Part shown: in pieces, positions 29,784 through 39,308 of the stretch | Layout of the letters: each line of letters opens with the position of its first letter | How positions within the stretch are numbered: the stretch's first letter is position 1 | NCBI RefSeq assembly: GCF_025665335.1 | Contig: NZ_CP106869.1 | Coordinates: 1,018,501-1,082,500 of the forward strand | Direction: 5' to 3' | Origin: Xanthomonas sp. AM6 | GTDB taxonomy: Bacteria > Pseudomonadota > Gammaproteobacteria > Xanthomonadales > Xanthomonadaceae | DNA: 64,000 nucleotides | Made by a program: the position numbers and the translations under genes | Notes under the pieces: generated by a model | Databases searched by the model: none | What the model was told of the DNA's origin: nothing | Seen by the model: the letters and a program-made list of their open reading frames with translations, nothing else

Positions 29784-29841
29784 GGTCCGTCCGCGCCGCA
29801 ATGCCCGCCACCGATCGCGCCGCGCACCGCACCGGCCGCGG

Positions 29842-29907
29842 TCCTACCCGCTCCATCGCGACCTACCCGCCGCACACGGCCTGCGCCGCCGCCGCGGCGG
29901 CTATGGT
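29842..29907 (+). promoter_or_regulatory. Shared-architecture promoter 2 (amine oxidase operon)
   Basis: Direct repeats TCCTACCCG at 29842 and ACCTACCCG at 29861 (19 bp apart), then -10-like TATGGT at 29902, 41 bp from the second repeat. GGCTATGGTC is identical with promoter 1. The predicted start leaves a leader of about 25 bases before ATG 29938. Confidence 0.75.
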
Positions 29908-29937
29908 CGCTCTGCAATCCGCGAGGCGACGTCGACG

Positions 29938-31536
29938 ATGCAAGCACCAACCAGGGGAGCCATGACCCGCCGCCAATTGCTCGCCAGGATCGGCCTGGCC
30001 GGCGGCGGCGCGATGATGTACCAGGCGATGCACAGCCTGGGCCTGGCCGCCGAATCGCGCTTCAATGGAGTGCCGCGGCTGGACGGCGACGCCAGGGGCG
30101 CCTCGGTGCTGGTGCTCGGCGCCGGACTGGCCGGGCTGACCGCGGCCTACGAACTGCGCAAGGCCGGCTACCGGGTGCAGGTGCTCGAGTACAACGCGCG
30201 CCCCGGCGGCCGCAACTGGACGCTGCGCGGCGGCGATCGCTACACCGAGCTGGGCGGCTTCGCGCAGCAGTGCGGCTTCGACGAAGGCATGTACCTCAAT
30301 CCCGGCCCGTGGCGCATCCCGCACCACCACAAGGCGGTGCTGTCCTACTGCAGGCAGTTCGGGGTGGCGCTGGAACCGTTCGTGCAGGTCAACTTCAACG
30401 CGTTGCTGCACAGCCGCGAGGGTTTCGGCGGTAAGCCGCAGCGTTTCCGCGACATCGACGCCGACTACAAGGGGCATGTGGCCGAACTGCTGGCCAAGAG
30501 CACCCGGCAGGGCGCGCTGGATGCGCAGGTGCAGCGCGAGGACCAGGAGATCCTGCTCGAGTCGCTGCGCAACTGGGGCGCGCTGGACAAGGACTTCGGC
30601 TACGTCAAGGGCCGCGAGAGCAGCGAGCGCCGCGGCTTCGCCAAGTATCCCGGCGGCGGCCTGTCCGGCAAGCCGCAGTTCTCCGAACCGTTCACCACCC
30701 AGGACATCCTGCGCTCGCGGCTGTGGACCACGCTGGCGGCGGGCAACAACTACGAAATGCAGACCGCGATGTTCCAGCCGGTCGGTGGCATGGACCAGAT
30801 CGGCAAGGCGTTCGCGCGCCAGCTCGGCGACGCGATCCGCTACAACGCACGGGTCACCCGCATCGACCAGGACGCGCACGGGGTCAGCGTCGCCTATCAG
30901 GACGGAAACGGCGGCGAGCAACTGGCCAAGGCCGACTGGTGCGTGTGCACGATCCCGCTGTCGATCCTCAGCCGCATCCCGCTGGCGGTGGGCGAGAAGA
31001 TGGCCGCGGCGATCGGCCAGGTGCCGTATGCGGCCTCGGTGAAGGTCGGGCTGCAGTTCAAGCGCCGCTTCTGGGAAGAGGACGAGGCGATCTACGGCGG
31101 GATCAGCTACACCGACCTGCCGATCACCCTGATCAGCTATCCGAGCACCGGTTTCCAGAGCGCCGGCAAGGGCGTGCTGCTCGGCGCCTACGTGTGGGGG
31201 CTGGAGGCGTTCGAGTTCACCTCGATGACGCCGCAGCAGCGCGTGGCCAAGGCGGTGGAATACGGCACGCAGCTGCATCCGCAGTACCCGCGCGAATTCG
31301 ACAACGGCATCGCCGTGGGCTGGCACCGGGTGCCGTTCACCCATGGCTGCTTCGGCATGTGGAGCGATGCCGCGCGCGCCGAGCACTACGAGAACCTGTG
31401 CCGGATCGACGGCCGCATCGCGCTCGCCGGCGAGCACGCCTCGTACATCCCGGCCTGGCAGGAAGGGGCCATCACCTCGGCGCTGGACGCGATCGAGCGC
31501 CTGCATCGCCGCGTCGTCAATGGAGCCCACGCATGA
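29938..31536 (+). CDS. Tat-exported flavin monoamine/amino-acid oxidase
   Basis: 532 aa (an internal ATG at 29962 is an alternative start). Tat signal TRRQLLARIGLAGGG at ~10-24. FAD-binding fold: VLVLGAGLAGLTAAYELRKA with GAGLAG at 61-66, and EYNARPGGRNWTLRGGDR. The C-terminal flavin motif is IALAGEHASYIPAWQEGA. The family oxidises primary amines or L-amino acids to imines. A Tat signal implies export folded with FAD. Its stop codon overlaps the start of a cytochrome c gene (ATGA), suggesting electrons pass to that cytochrome instead of, or as well as, oxygen. The actual substrate cannot be read from sequence. Confidence 0.9.
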   Translation: MQAPTRGAMTRRQLLARIGLAGGGAMMYQAMHSLGLAAESRFNGVPRLDGDARGASVLVLGAGLAGLTAAYELRKAGYRVQVLEYNARPGGRNWTLRGGDRYTELGGFAQQCGFDEGMYLNPGPWRIPHHHKAVLSYCRQFGVALEPFVQVNFNALLHSREGFGGKPQRFRDIDADYKGHVAELLAKSTRQGALDAQVQREDQEILLESLRNWGALDKDFGYVKGRESSERRGFAKYPGGGLSGKPQFSEPFTTQDILRSRLWTTLAAGNNYEMQTAMFQPVGGMDQIGKAFARQLGDAIRYNARVTRIDQDAHGVSVAYQDGNGGEQLAKADWCVCTIPLSILSRIPLAVGEKMAAAIGQVPYAASVKVGLQFKRRFWEEDEAIYGGISYTDLPITLISYPSTGFQSAGKGVLLGAYVWGLEAFEFTSMTPQQRVAKAVEYGTQLHPQYPREFDNGIAVGWHRVPFTHGCFGMWSDAARAEHYENLCRIDGRIALAGEHASYIPAWQEGAITSALDAIERLHRRVVNGAHA

Positions 31537-31961
31537 AGCTGGACCGTCACTGGGTGCTGGCCGCGGCGGTCGCCGCCGCGGTGCTGGCGCCGATGCTGCC
31601 ACCGGCGATCGGCCCGGCCGCGGCGCAGAGTTCCGATGCCACGCCGCTGTATCCGCAGGCCACGTTCGCCACCGCTTCCGGCGCCACCGTGTACGCGGCG
31701 ATCTGCCAGGGCTGCCACATGCCCGGCGGGCAGGGCGCGCGCGGCGGCGGCGAGTATCCGGCGCTGGCCGGCAACCCGAAGGTGGCCGCGGCGCCGTACG
31801 TGGCGATGATGGTGCTCGACGGCCGCGGCGGCATGCCCGGCTTCGCCGGCATGCTCAACGACCAGCAGGTCGCCGAGGTCGTGCACTACGTGCGCAGCCA
31901 GTTCGGCAACGACTACCCTGGCAAGCTCAGCGCCGACGAGGTGCGCACGCTGCGGCACTGA
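31533..31961 (+). CDS. Exported class-I cytochrome c
   Basis: 142 aa. Sec signal (hydrophobic AAAVAAAVLAPMLPPAIGPA, cleavage near AAAQS). One heme site CQGCH at 58-62; the likely axial Met is M101 in GGMPGFAGMLND. It overlaps the oxidase stop codon by 4 bp, so translation is coupled. Most likely it is the periplasmic electron acceptor of the flavin oxidase. Confidence 0.93.
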   Translation: MKLDRHWVLAAAVAAAVLAPMLPPAIGPAAAQSSDATPLYPQATFATASGATVYAAICQGCHMPGGQGARGGGEYPALAGNPKVAAAPYVAMMVLDGRGGMPGFAGMLNDQQVAEVVHYVRSQFGNDYPGKLSADEVRTLRH

Positions 31962-32005
31962 GCCGGTACCGTTTCATTCCCCTTTTCGATCGCGAGGAGT
32001 TCCGC

Positions 32006-32515
32006 ATGCGCCGTCCGTCCGTTTCCCGCCCGCTCCGTGCCGGCCTGTGCGCCGCGCTGTGGCTGCCCGCCCTGGCCGGCGCCGCCGAGATCGTGCGCCA
32101 CAAGATCCCCAACAGCGATTTCCCGATTTCCGCGGCGGTGGAGATCCCGGCCGGCAAGACCACGGTCTATCTCAGCGGCGCGGTGCCGCGGCCGATCGAC
32201 CCGGACGCGCCGAAGGATTCGCCCGCCGCCTACGGCGACACCAAGGCGCAGACCGTCAGCGTGCTGTCGCAGATCAAGGCGCAACTGGAAGGCATGGGCC
32301 TGGGCATGCGCGACGTGGTCAAGATGCAGGCGTTCCTGGTCGGCGACCCGGCGCTGGGCGGGAAGATGGATTTCGCCGGCTTCATGGACGGCTACCGGCA
32401 GTTCTTCGGCACGCCCGAGCAGCCCAACCTGCCGTCGCGCTCGGCGTTCCAGATCGCTGCGCTGGGCAATCCGCTGTACCGCATCGAGATCGAAGTGGTC
32501 GCGGTACGTCCGTAG
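32006..32515 (+). CDS. Exported RidA/YjgF-family enamine/imine deaminase
   Basis: 169 aa; GAGGAG at 31994-31999 sets ATG 32006. The first ~26 residues form a signal peptide (LRAGLCAALWLPALAGAAE), unusual for a family that is normally cytosolic. The RidA core follows: VYLSGAVPRP, TVSVLSQIKAQLEGMGLGMR, VVKMQAFLVGD and SRSAFQIAAL. Arg145 matches the Arg that binds the carboxylate of 2-imino acids in active RidA proteins. Placed after an amine/amino-acid oxidase, it would hydrolyse the imine product to keto compound and ammonia in the periplasm. Confidence 0.9.
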   Translation: MRRPSVSRPLRAGLCAALWLPALAGAAEIVRHKIPNSDFPISAAVEIPAGKTTVYLSGAVPRPIDPDAPKDSPAAYGDTKAQTVSVLSQIKAQLEGMGLGMRDVVKMQAFLVGDPALGGKMDFAGFMDGYRQFFGTPEQPNLPSRSAFQIAALGNPLYRIEIEVVAVRP

Positions 32516-32546
32516 GTTCTTCGCCACGTTTTCCAAGGAGTCCGCC

Positions 32547-33737
32547 ATGCAGCAACCGTCGCGTTCGCGCCGCACGTTCCTCAAGGAGTCGGCGCTGGTC
32601 GCCACGGCCGGCTTCGGCGCGCCGTGGCTGGCGCAGGCCGCGCCAGGCGCAGCGCAGGCGGCCGACGCCGACCTGGCGCCGGTGCTGATCAACGCCAACG
32701 AGTACCCGGGCGGCCCGTCGCCGGCCGCGCAGCGCGCGATCGCCGCGATCGCGCCCAGCGGCGGCCGCTACCTGGGCGAGCTGCAGCTGGAATTGCTGCA
32801 GACCCTCGCCGACCAGCTCGGCGTGGGACTGGATCACCTGATGGCCTACGCCGGTTCCACCGAGCCGCTGGACTACGCCATGCTGGCGTTCACCTCGCCC
32901 GGCGCGTCGCTGGTCACCGCCGATCCCACCTTCGAGTCCGGCTGGCGCGCCGCCGCGCGCAACGGCGCCAAGGTGATCAAGGTCCCGCTGCGCAAGGACG
33001 ATGCGCACGACGTGCAGGCGATGTGCGCCGCCGACGCCAATGCCGGCGTGATCTACATCTGCAACCCGAACAACCCGACCGGTTCGGTGACGCCGCGCAA
33101 GGACCTGGACTACGCGCTGGCGCACAAGCCCAAGGGCAGCGTGCTGGTGGTCGACGAGGCGTACCTGCATTTCTCCGACAGCGCCGGCAGCATGGTCGAT
33201 CGCGTCGCCGCCGGCGACGACGTGATCGTGCTGCGCACCTTCTCCAAGCTCTACGGCATGGCCGGCATCCGCCTGGGCTATGCGGTGGCGCGGCCGGAGC
33301 TGCTGGCCAGGCTGAAGTTCTACAGCGTCAACAGCCTGCCGGTGACCGCGGTCGCCGCCGGCCTGGCCAGCCTGCGCGACCCGACGCTGGTGCCGCAGCG
33401 GCGCGCGCTCAACAGCGCCATCCGCAACGACGTGGTGCGCTGGCTCGCCGCGCAGGGCCATGCGTGCACCGCCTCGGAAAGCAATTGTTTCATGGTCGAC
33501 GTGAAGCGCCCGGCGAAGGAATTCATGGACGCGATGGCGACGTATGGCGTGTTCGTCGGCCGCAGCTGGGCGCTGTGGCCGAACCGTTCGCGCATCACCG
33601 TCGGCACCGCGGCGGAGATGGCGCGGTTCAAGCGCGCGTTCGCGCAGGTGGCGGCCGGCAAGCGCGGGCCGCTGCCGGTACCCGCGCCGAGGATGGCGCT
33701 GCACGATCCGCTGCACGGATTTTTCCGCAACGCCTAA
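32547..33737 (+). CDS. Tat-exported PLP aminotransferase (HisC-like, class I/II)
   Basis: 396 aa; AAGGAG lies ~12 bp before ATG 32547. Tat motif SRSRRTFLKES at ~5-15, then an Ala-rich cleavage region to about residue 40. Fold-type-I core like histidinol-phosphate aminotransferase: INANEYPGGPSP, YICNPNNPTGSVTP (Asn173 area), VVDEAYLHFSD (Asp203, Tyr206) and PLP lysine K234 in RTFSKLYGMAGIRLGYA. A folded, cofactor-loaded aminotransferase outside the cytoplasm is uncommon. It is the last gene of the oxidase-cytochrome-RidA run. It is not the biosynthetic hisC, which has no export signal. Confidence 0.9.
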   Translation: MQQPSRSRRTFLKESALVATAGFGAPWLAQAAPGAAQAADADLAPVLINANEYPGGPSPAAQRAIAAIAPSGGRYLGELQLELLQTLADQLGVGLDHLMAYAGSTEPLDYAMLAFTSPGASLVTADPTFESGWRAAARNGAKVIKVPLRKDDAHDVQAMCAADANAGVIYICNPNNPTGSVTPRKDLDYALAHKPKGSVLVVDEAYLHFSDSAGSMVDRVAAGDDVIVLRTFSKLYGMAGIRLGYAVARPELLARLKFYSVNSLPVTAVAAGLASLRDPTLVPQRRALNSAIRNDVVRWLAAQGHACTASESNCFMVDVKRPAKEFMDAMATYGVFVGRSWALWPNRSRITVGTAAEMARFKRAFAQVAAGKRGPLPVPAPRMALHDPLHGFFRNA

Positions 33738-33917
33738 GCGTGTTCCGCACTGCCGGGCAGGGCCAACCGGCGCCGTCGTACCCACGCGCGGCCGCGCGTC
33801 GCCCGGGCGCCGCCGCCTGTGCATTTGCGCGGTCCACGCATGCGCAAGGCGGCGCGGTCCGCTCGGGATGGACGCCAACGTCGGGCCCGCGATGTTGCAG
33901 TGCAAGAGCGATCGTCG

Positions 33918-33937
33918 TTGACAAACATTTGCGCAAA
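33918..33937 (+). promoter_or_regulatory. Possible azurin promoter/operator
   Basis: TTGACA at 33918-33923 is followed by the 10-bp palindrome TTTGCGCAAA (33928-33937), about 95 bp before the azurin start. The -10 is unclear. The rest of the 295-bp gap (33738-34032) holds no gene. Confidence 0.35.
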
Positions 33938-34032
33938 GGCAGACAGTCGTGGCGGCGCCGCCGCCGTTATTGCGCAGCGCATGCTGGCGACGTCGCTCGC
34001 ATGTGCCGTCCCCATCGTCCAAGGAGTCCGTC

Positions 34033-34488
34033 TTGAAAGCGAAGTTCCTGTCTCCCCTGCTGGTCCTCGCCGCGCTCGCGTTCGCGCCGGCGGCCTGGGC
34101 CAAGACCTGCGCGGTGACCATCACCGGCACCGACCAGATGTCCTTCGACCAGACCCAGATCAAGGTCGCCGCCGACTGCACCGAAGTGGCGCTGACGCTC
34201 AAGCACAGCGGCAAGCTCGCCGCCGCGGTGATGGGCCACAACTGGGTGCTGACCAAGACCCCGGACTTCCAGGCGGTGGCCAATGCCGGCACCAGTTCCA
34301 GCCTGGCCGACAACTACCTGCCCAAGAGCGACGCGCGGATCATCGCGCATACCAAGGTGATCGGCGCGGGCCAGTCGGATACGGTCAAGTTCTCCACCGC
34401 CAAGCTCACCAAGGGCGGCGACTACACCTTCTTCTGTTCGTTCCCGGGGCACTGGGCGATGATGAAGGGCAAGTTCGTGTTCGGCTGA
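34033..34488 (+). CDS. azu: Azurin, periplasmic blue copper protein
   Basis: 151 aa from a TTG start 6 bp after AAGGAG (34021-34026). Signal peptide SPLLVLAALAFAPAAWA, mature from Lys24. Type-1 copper ligands are all present: His69 (GHNW), Cys135, His140 and Met144 (CSFPGHWAMM). Cys26 and Cys49 give the standard azurin disulfide. It carries single electrons in the periplasm, for example between c-type cytochromes and terminal or stress reductases. Its position directly after the amine-oxidase/cytochrome c operon suggests a place in the same electron chain, though a separate promoter is likely. Confidence 0.94.
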   Translation: MKAKFLSPLLVLAALAFAPAAWAKTCAVTITGTDQMSFDQTQIKVAADCTEVALTLKHSGKLAAAVMGHNWVLTKTPDFQAVANAGTSSSLADNYLPKSDARIIAHTKVIGAGQSDTVKFSTAKLTKGGDYTFFCSFPGHWAMMKGKFVFG

Positions 34489-34580
34489 GCCGCGCGCGCG
34501 GGTTGCGACCGGCAACCCTGCCGCGGATGCTTCCGAACGTGATGGCGCCGCAGGCGTCGGCCCGTTTCGGCGCCTACTCC

Positions 34581-34652
34581 CCTGTAGGAGCGACGCCAGT
34601 CGCGACGGGCGTTCCCGCTAAAGCCCGTCGCGACTGACGTCGTTCCTACAGG
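34581..34652. repeat. Intergenic inverted repeat, GTCGCGACTGAAGTCGCTCC family
   Basis: Arms CTGTAGGAGCGACGCCAGTC and the complementary CGACTGACGTCGTTCCTACA flank a GTTCCCGCTAAAG loop. It lies between the convergent azurin and luxR genes. Confidence 0.85.
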
Positions 34653-34686
34653 GCCGCGCCGGCTCTTGCCGGTCGCGATGCCGCAC

Positions 34687-37461
34687 TCAGTCCAGCGCCG
34701 GATCCGGCGGCGCCGCGCGCTGCAGCAGGCCGCGTTGCAGCGCGCTGGCCAGCGCCGCCTCGCGCGTGCCGGCTTCGAGCTTGCGGTACAGGTTCTTCAG
34801 GTGGAACTTGACCGTGTTCTCCGACAGCGCCAGGCGCCGCGCGATCTGCTTGTTCGCGTCGCCCTGCGCCAGCAGCGCCAGCACTTCCAGTTCGCGTTCG
34901 CTGAACAGTTCGGCGCCGCTGTCCTGGTCGTGGCGCAGCTTGTCGAGCAGCGTCTGGATGGTCATCGCCAGCGTGGTGTTCGGCGCGGCCTGCGGATCCT
35001 GCTGGCGCGCCATGCGCAGCAGCGCCTTGCCCGGTACCCCCAGTTCCAGCAGGCATTGCCAGGCCTGGGTGCTGGCCACGTGCTGCAGCGAATGGCGCAG
35101 GTAGGGCAGGGCGGCGGCGGATTCGCCGCGGTCGTGCAGCACCAGTGCGATGCGCGCGCGCGCCCGCGCCAGCTGCACCAGGTTGTCGGCCGCCATGCAG
35201 GCCGCCTCGACGCCTTGCAACACCGCCAGCGCGGCGCGGGTGCGTCCGCCCAGGCGATGCCAGCGCGCCAGGGCGAAGCCGAGCGCGGCGAGGAAGCGCC
35301 AATCCTGCGGCTGGTCCAGCGCGTGTGCGAACCGCGCCTCGCCGCCTGCGCGCGCGACCAGCACGTCGATCGCCGGCGAGGGCGGCTGGTCGAGCAGCAC
35401 GTGCAGCCGCCAGGCCAGCGCCAGGTCGGCGAGCCGGCCCAGATGCCGCGCATGCGCGATGCGGTCGATGTGGTCGAGCAGGTCCAGCGCGGCGCGGCCG
35501 CTGCGGTCGTGCTGCCGCGCCAGCACCAGCGCGGTCTCGTAGCCGGCGGCGTATACGTCCAGCCAGCCGTCGTGCTGTTCGAGGAAGCCCAGCGCCGGCT
35601 GCAGGCAGTCGGCGGCCTCGTCGTAGCGGCCGTGCTCGCATTGCAGTTGCGCCAGCAGGCATTGACCCACCGCCTGCAAGGTGGGATCGAGCTGCTGCTG
35701 GCGCTGGGCGATGGCCAGCGCCTGCCGGCAGGTGGCCTCGGCCCGTTCCAGCCGGCCGCGGTAGTAGTGGCTCTGCGCCAGATGGATCAGCGCATAGCTG
35801 GCGCCGACCTCGCTGCCGCTGGCCTGCATCGCGGTGCCGGCCAGCTGCGCATAGCGTTCGGCGCCGGCGAAATCGGCGCGGCCCAGCGCGGTGGTGGCGC
35901 AGATGCACCACAGCGTGCCGCGGCCCAGGCTGTCGTCCTCGTCCAGCGCCGCCGCCTGCGCGGCGATCTGCGCCAGCCCGCGCGGGTTGGCGCATATCTG
36001 GTCGAGCAGGTCGCGCAGCAACGCGACGACCACCGTGTAGTCGCGCTCGAACGGCGCGCGCACGTGTTCGGGAAAATCGCGGAAGCGTTCCAGCAAGGTC
36101 TGCGCGTGGGCGAACTCGCCCAGCTTCATGTGCAGGTAGGCCTGGGTCAGGTTCAACGCCGGCCGTTCGCCGATGCTGCTGCGCGGGAAGCGGCGCAGCA
36201 GCGCGCGGATCGGCGCGGTGCCGTGGCGCAGCAGCAATTGCCAGGTGCCTGCGCGGGCGATGCAATCGGCGGCGCTGTCGATCGCGCCGCCGCGCACCGC
36301 ATGCCGCACCGCTTCGGGCAATTGCCCATGCGCGTCGAACCACTGCGCGGCGCGCCGGTGCAGCTGCGGCGCCAGCCCGGGCGTATCGCGCTCCAGCTGC
36401 TGATGGAGGTAGTCGGCAAACAGCGGATGGAAGCGGAACCATTCGTGCTCGCCGTCCAGCGCCACCAGCAGGCCCTGGAAGTGCGCCAGGCGCTCCAGCA
36501 GGCGGCCGCTGTCGTCGCGCTCGCGTACCGCGTCGGCGAGCGCGGCGTTGAACCGTTCCAGCGGCGAGAGTTGCAGCAGGAACGCGCGCAGCGCCGGATC
36601 CAGGTCGTTGAGCACCTGTTCGGCCAGATACGCCGCCAGTTCGGCGGTGCGTCCGGAGAAACGGCCCAGGTCGTCGCGGCGGCGTTCGTCGCCGCCCAGC
36701 CACAGCCCGGCCAGCTGCAGCGCGACCGCCCAGCCCTCGGTCTGCCGGCGCAACTGGTGGGCCATCGCCGCCGGTACCTGCGGCCCCAGCAGCGCCAGCG
36801 TCTCCGCCTCGTCCAGCGCCAGTTCGCGCGCGCCGATGCGTTCCAGCTGGCCTTGCAGCGCCCAGCGCGCCAGCGGCAGCGCCGGTGCGCGCCGCGTCGC
36901 CAGCAGCAGGTGCAGCTGGCCGCCGGCATGTTCGACCAGCCGCGTCACTGCCTCGTCGAGCGCGCTGGCGTGGCCGCGGTCGTAATCGTCGAGGATCACC
37001 AGCAGGCGCTTCGGCGCGGCGCGGATCGCGCGGATCAGGCCGGGCAGGGTGGACCCCACGTCCAGGTCCTGGCCCTGCTGCTGCAGCGCGGCCTGCAGCG
37101 GCGCGCCGAGCTCGATCCCGGCGCCGCGCGCGGCCATCGCCAGGTAGGCGAGGAAACGCCCGGGATCGGCGTCGTCCTCGTCCAGCGACAGCCACGCCAC
37201 CGCGGCGTCGCCGCGCTCGCGCAGGCGCTGGTGCCATTGCCCCAGCAAGGTGGTCTTGCCGAATCCCGGCGGCGCCAGCAGCAGCGTCAGCGGCAGGTCG
37301 GCGGCGCGGTCCAGGCGCTGCAGCAATGCTTCGCGCGCCACCGCGGCCACGCGCGAGCGCGGCGGCGCCAGTTTGTCGGCCAGCACCCAGTCGGGCACGG
37401 CAGGGCTGTCGTGCACGGAGGGCAGGGAACGCGGATTCAACAGCGTGACAGGCTTGAGCAT
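34687..37461 (-). CDS. MalT-like LuxR-family regulator (large ATP-binding type)
   Basis: 924 aa from ATG 37461; the frame is open to 37653, but those residues look non-coding. Walker A is APPGFGKTT at ~63-71, then SLDEDDADPGRFLAYLA and LVILDDYDRGHASAL (Walker B), as in MalT/STAND ATPases. A long helical TPR-like region (~400-840) follows, then a LuxR helix-turn-helix (SERELEVLALLAQGDANKQI, ARRLALSENTVKFHLKNLYR). Such proteins need ATP plus an inducer, and in MalT they activate from direct-repeat sites. It sits between three promoters that share 19-bp-spaced direct repeats and is the likely activator; this link is inferred. Confidence 0.9.
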   Translation of the reverse strand: MLKPVTLLNPRSLPSVHDSPAVPDWVLADKLAPPRSRVAAVAREALLQRLDRAADLPLTLLLAPPGFGKTTLLGQWHQRLRERGDAAVAWLSLDEDDADPGRFLAYLAMAARGAGIELGAPLQAALQQQGQDLDVGSTLPGLIRAIRAAPKRLLVILDDYDRGHASALDEAVTRLVEHAGGQLHLLLATRRAPALPLARWALQGQLERIGARELALDEAETLALLGPQVPAAMAHQLRRQTEGWAVALQLAGLWLGGDERRRDDLGRFSGRTAELAAYLAEQVLNDLDPALRAFLLQLSPLERFNAALADAVRERDDSGRLLERLAHFQGLLVALDGEHEWFRFHPLFADYLHQQLERDTPGLAPQLHRRAAQWFDAHGQLPEAVRHAVRGGAIDSAADCIARAGTWQLLLRHGTAPIRALLRRFPRSSIGERPALNLTQAYLHMKLGEFAHAQTLLERFRDFPEHVRAPFERDYTVVVALLRDLLDQICANPRGLAQIAAQAAALDEDDSLGRGTLWCICATTALGRADFAGAERYAQLAGTAMQASGSEVGASYALIHLAQSHYYRGRLERAEATCRQALAIAQRQQQLDPTLQAVGQCLLAQLQCEHGRYDEAADCLQPALGFLEQHDGWLDVYAAGYETALVLARQHDRSGRAALDLLDHIDRIAHARHLGRLADLALAWRLHVLLDQPPSPAIDVLVARAGGEARFAHALDQPQDWRFLAALGFALARWHRLGGRTRAALAVLQGVEAACMAADNLVQLARARARIALVLHDRGESAAALPYLRHSLQHVASTQAWQCLLELGVPGKALLRMARQQDPQAAPNTTLAMTIQTLLDKLRHDQDSGAELFSERELEVLALLAQGDANKQIARRLALSENTVKFHLKNLYRKLEAGTREAALASALQRGLLQRAAPPDPALD

Positions 37462-37639
37462 GTCGCCACGGGTGTCTGCAGCGGTCGCCCTCGCGCCCTC
37501 TGGCGGCTCGGGTGACGGGACGGAAGCGACGCATGCCGGTTCGCCGCGCAGATCGCGGAAAGCCGTGTGCCGCGCCGATTCCACGGGCCCCCGCCCTGAT
37601 GCCGTCCGTTGGCGTTGAACGTTGAACTTATGACACCGC

Positions 37640-37660
37640 CGCGACAAAAGCAAAGTCGCG
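37640..37660 (-). terminator. Weak hairpin downstream of hemL
   Basis: CGCGAC and GTCGCG flank a 9-base loop about 20 bp after the hemL stop on the minus strand. It lacks a T-tract. Confidence 0.3.
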
Positions 37661-37680
37661 ACCGGGTGCTCAGTTTTCGT

Positions 37681-38973
<1,293 letters not shown>

Positions 38974-39085
38974 GGGCGGGCGGATCCTTGGCGATGCTGG
39001 CCGGGCCGGTTGGCCGAGCGCGGAGCGGTGTCGCCTATTGTCGCGGCTGCTGCCTGCATGCGCCATGTCGCCTGCCCGGCGGCGC

Positions 39086-39151
39086 ACCTACCCGCCAGCC
39101 GGGCACCTACCCGTCGCGGCCGGCTTCGCCGCGTGATCGGCTGCCTACTAT
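39086..39151 (+). promoter_or_regulatory. Shared-architecture promoter 3 (Oar-like receptor)
   Basis: Exact direct repeats ACCTACCCG at 39086 and 39105 (19 bp apart), then -10-like TACTAT at 39146, 41 bp from the second repeat start. After the second repeat, YCG....CGGCY is shared with the other two sites. The leader to ATG 39309 is about 150 bases. Confidence 0.75.
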
Positions 39152-39308
39152 CGAAGCGTCCAGGGGGCGCATGACCTGATCGCCAATGGTGATTGGGCAT
39201 GCAACGGGCGCAGTTTCCATAGTGTTCGCGGGGGGTCGCCATTGGCGTTGCGCCTGCATTGTTTTCGTTGGGTTGCCAACGATTTTCATCTTCGGGGGAA
39301 GAGAGAGC

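Noticed and set aside
26130-29801. 1223-residue minus-strand frame
   Set aside because: Only the last ~208 residues (the HAD hydrolase) are real; the rest is antisense to the TonB receptor.
32547-33737. Calling it hisC
   Set aside because: Export signal and catabolic-looking context; no other histidine genes nearby.
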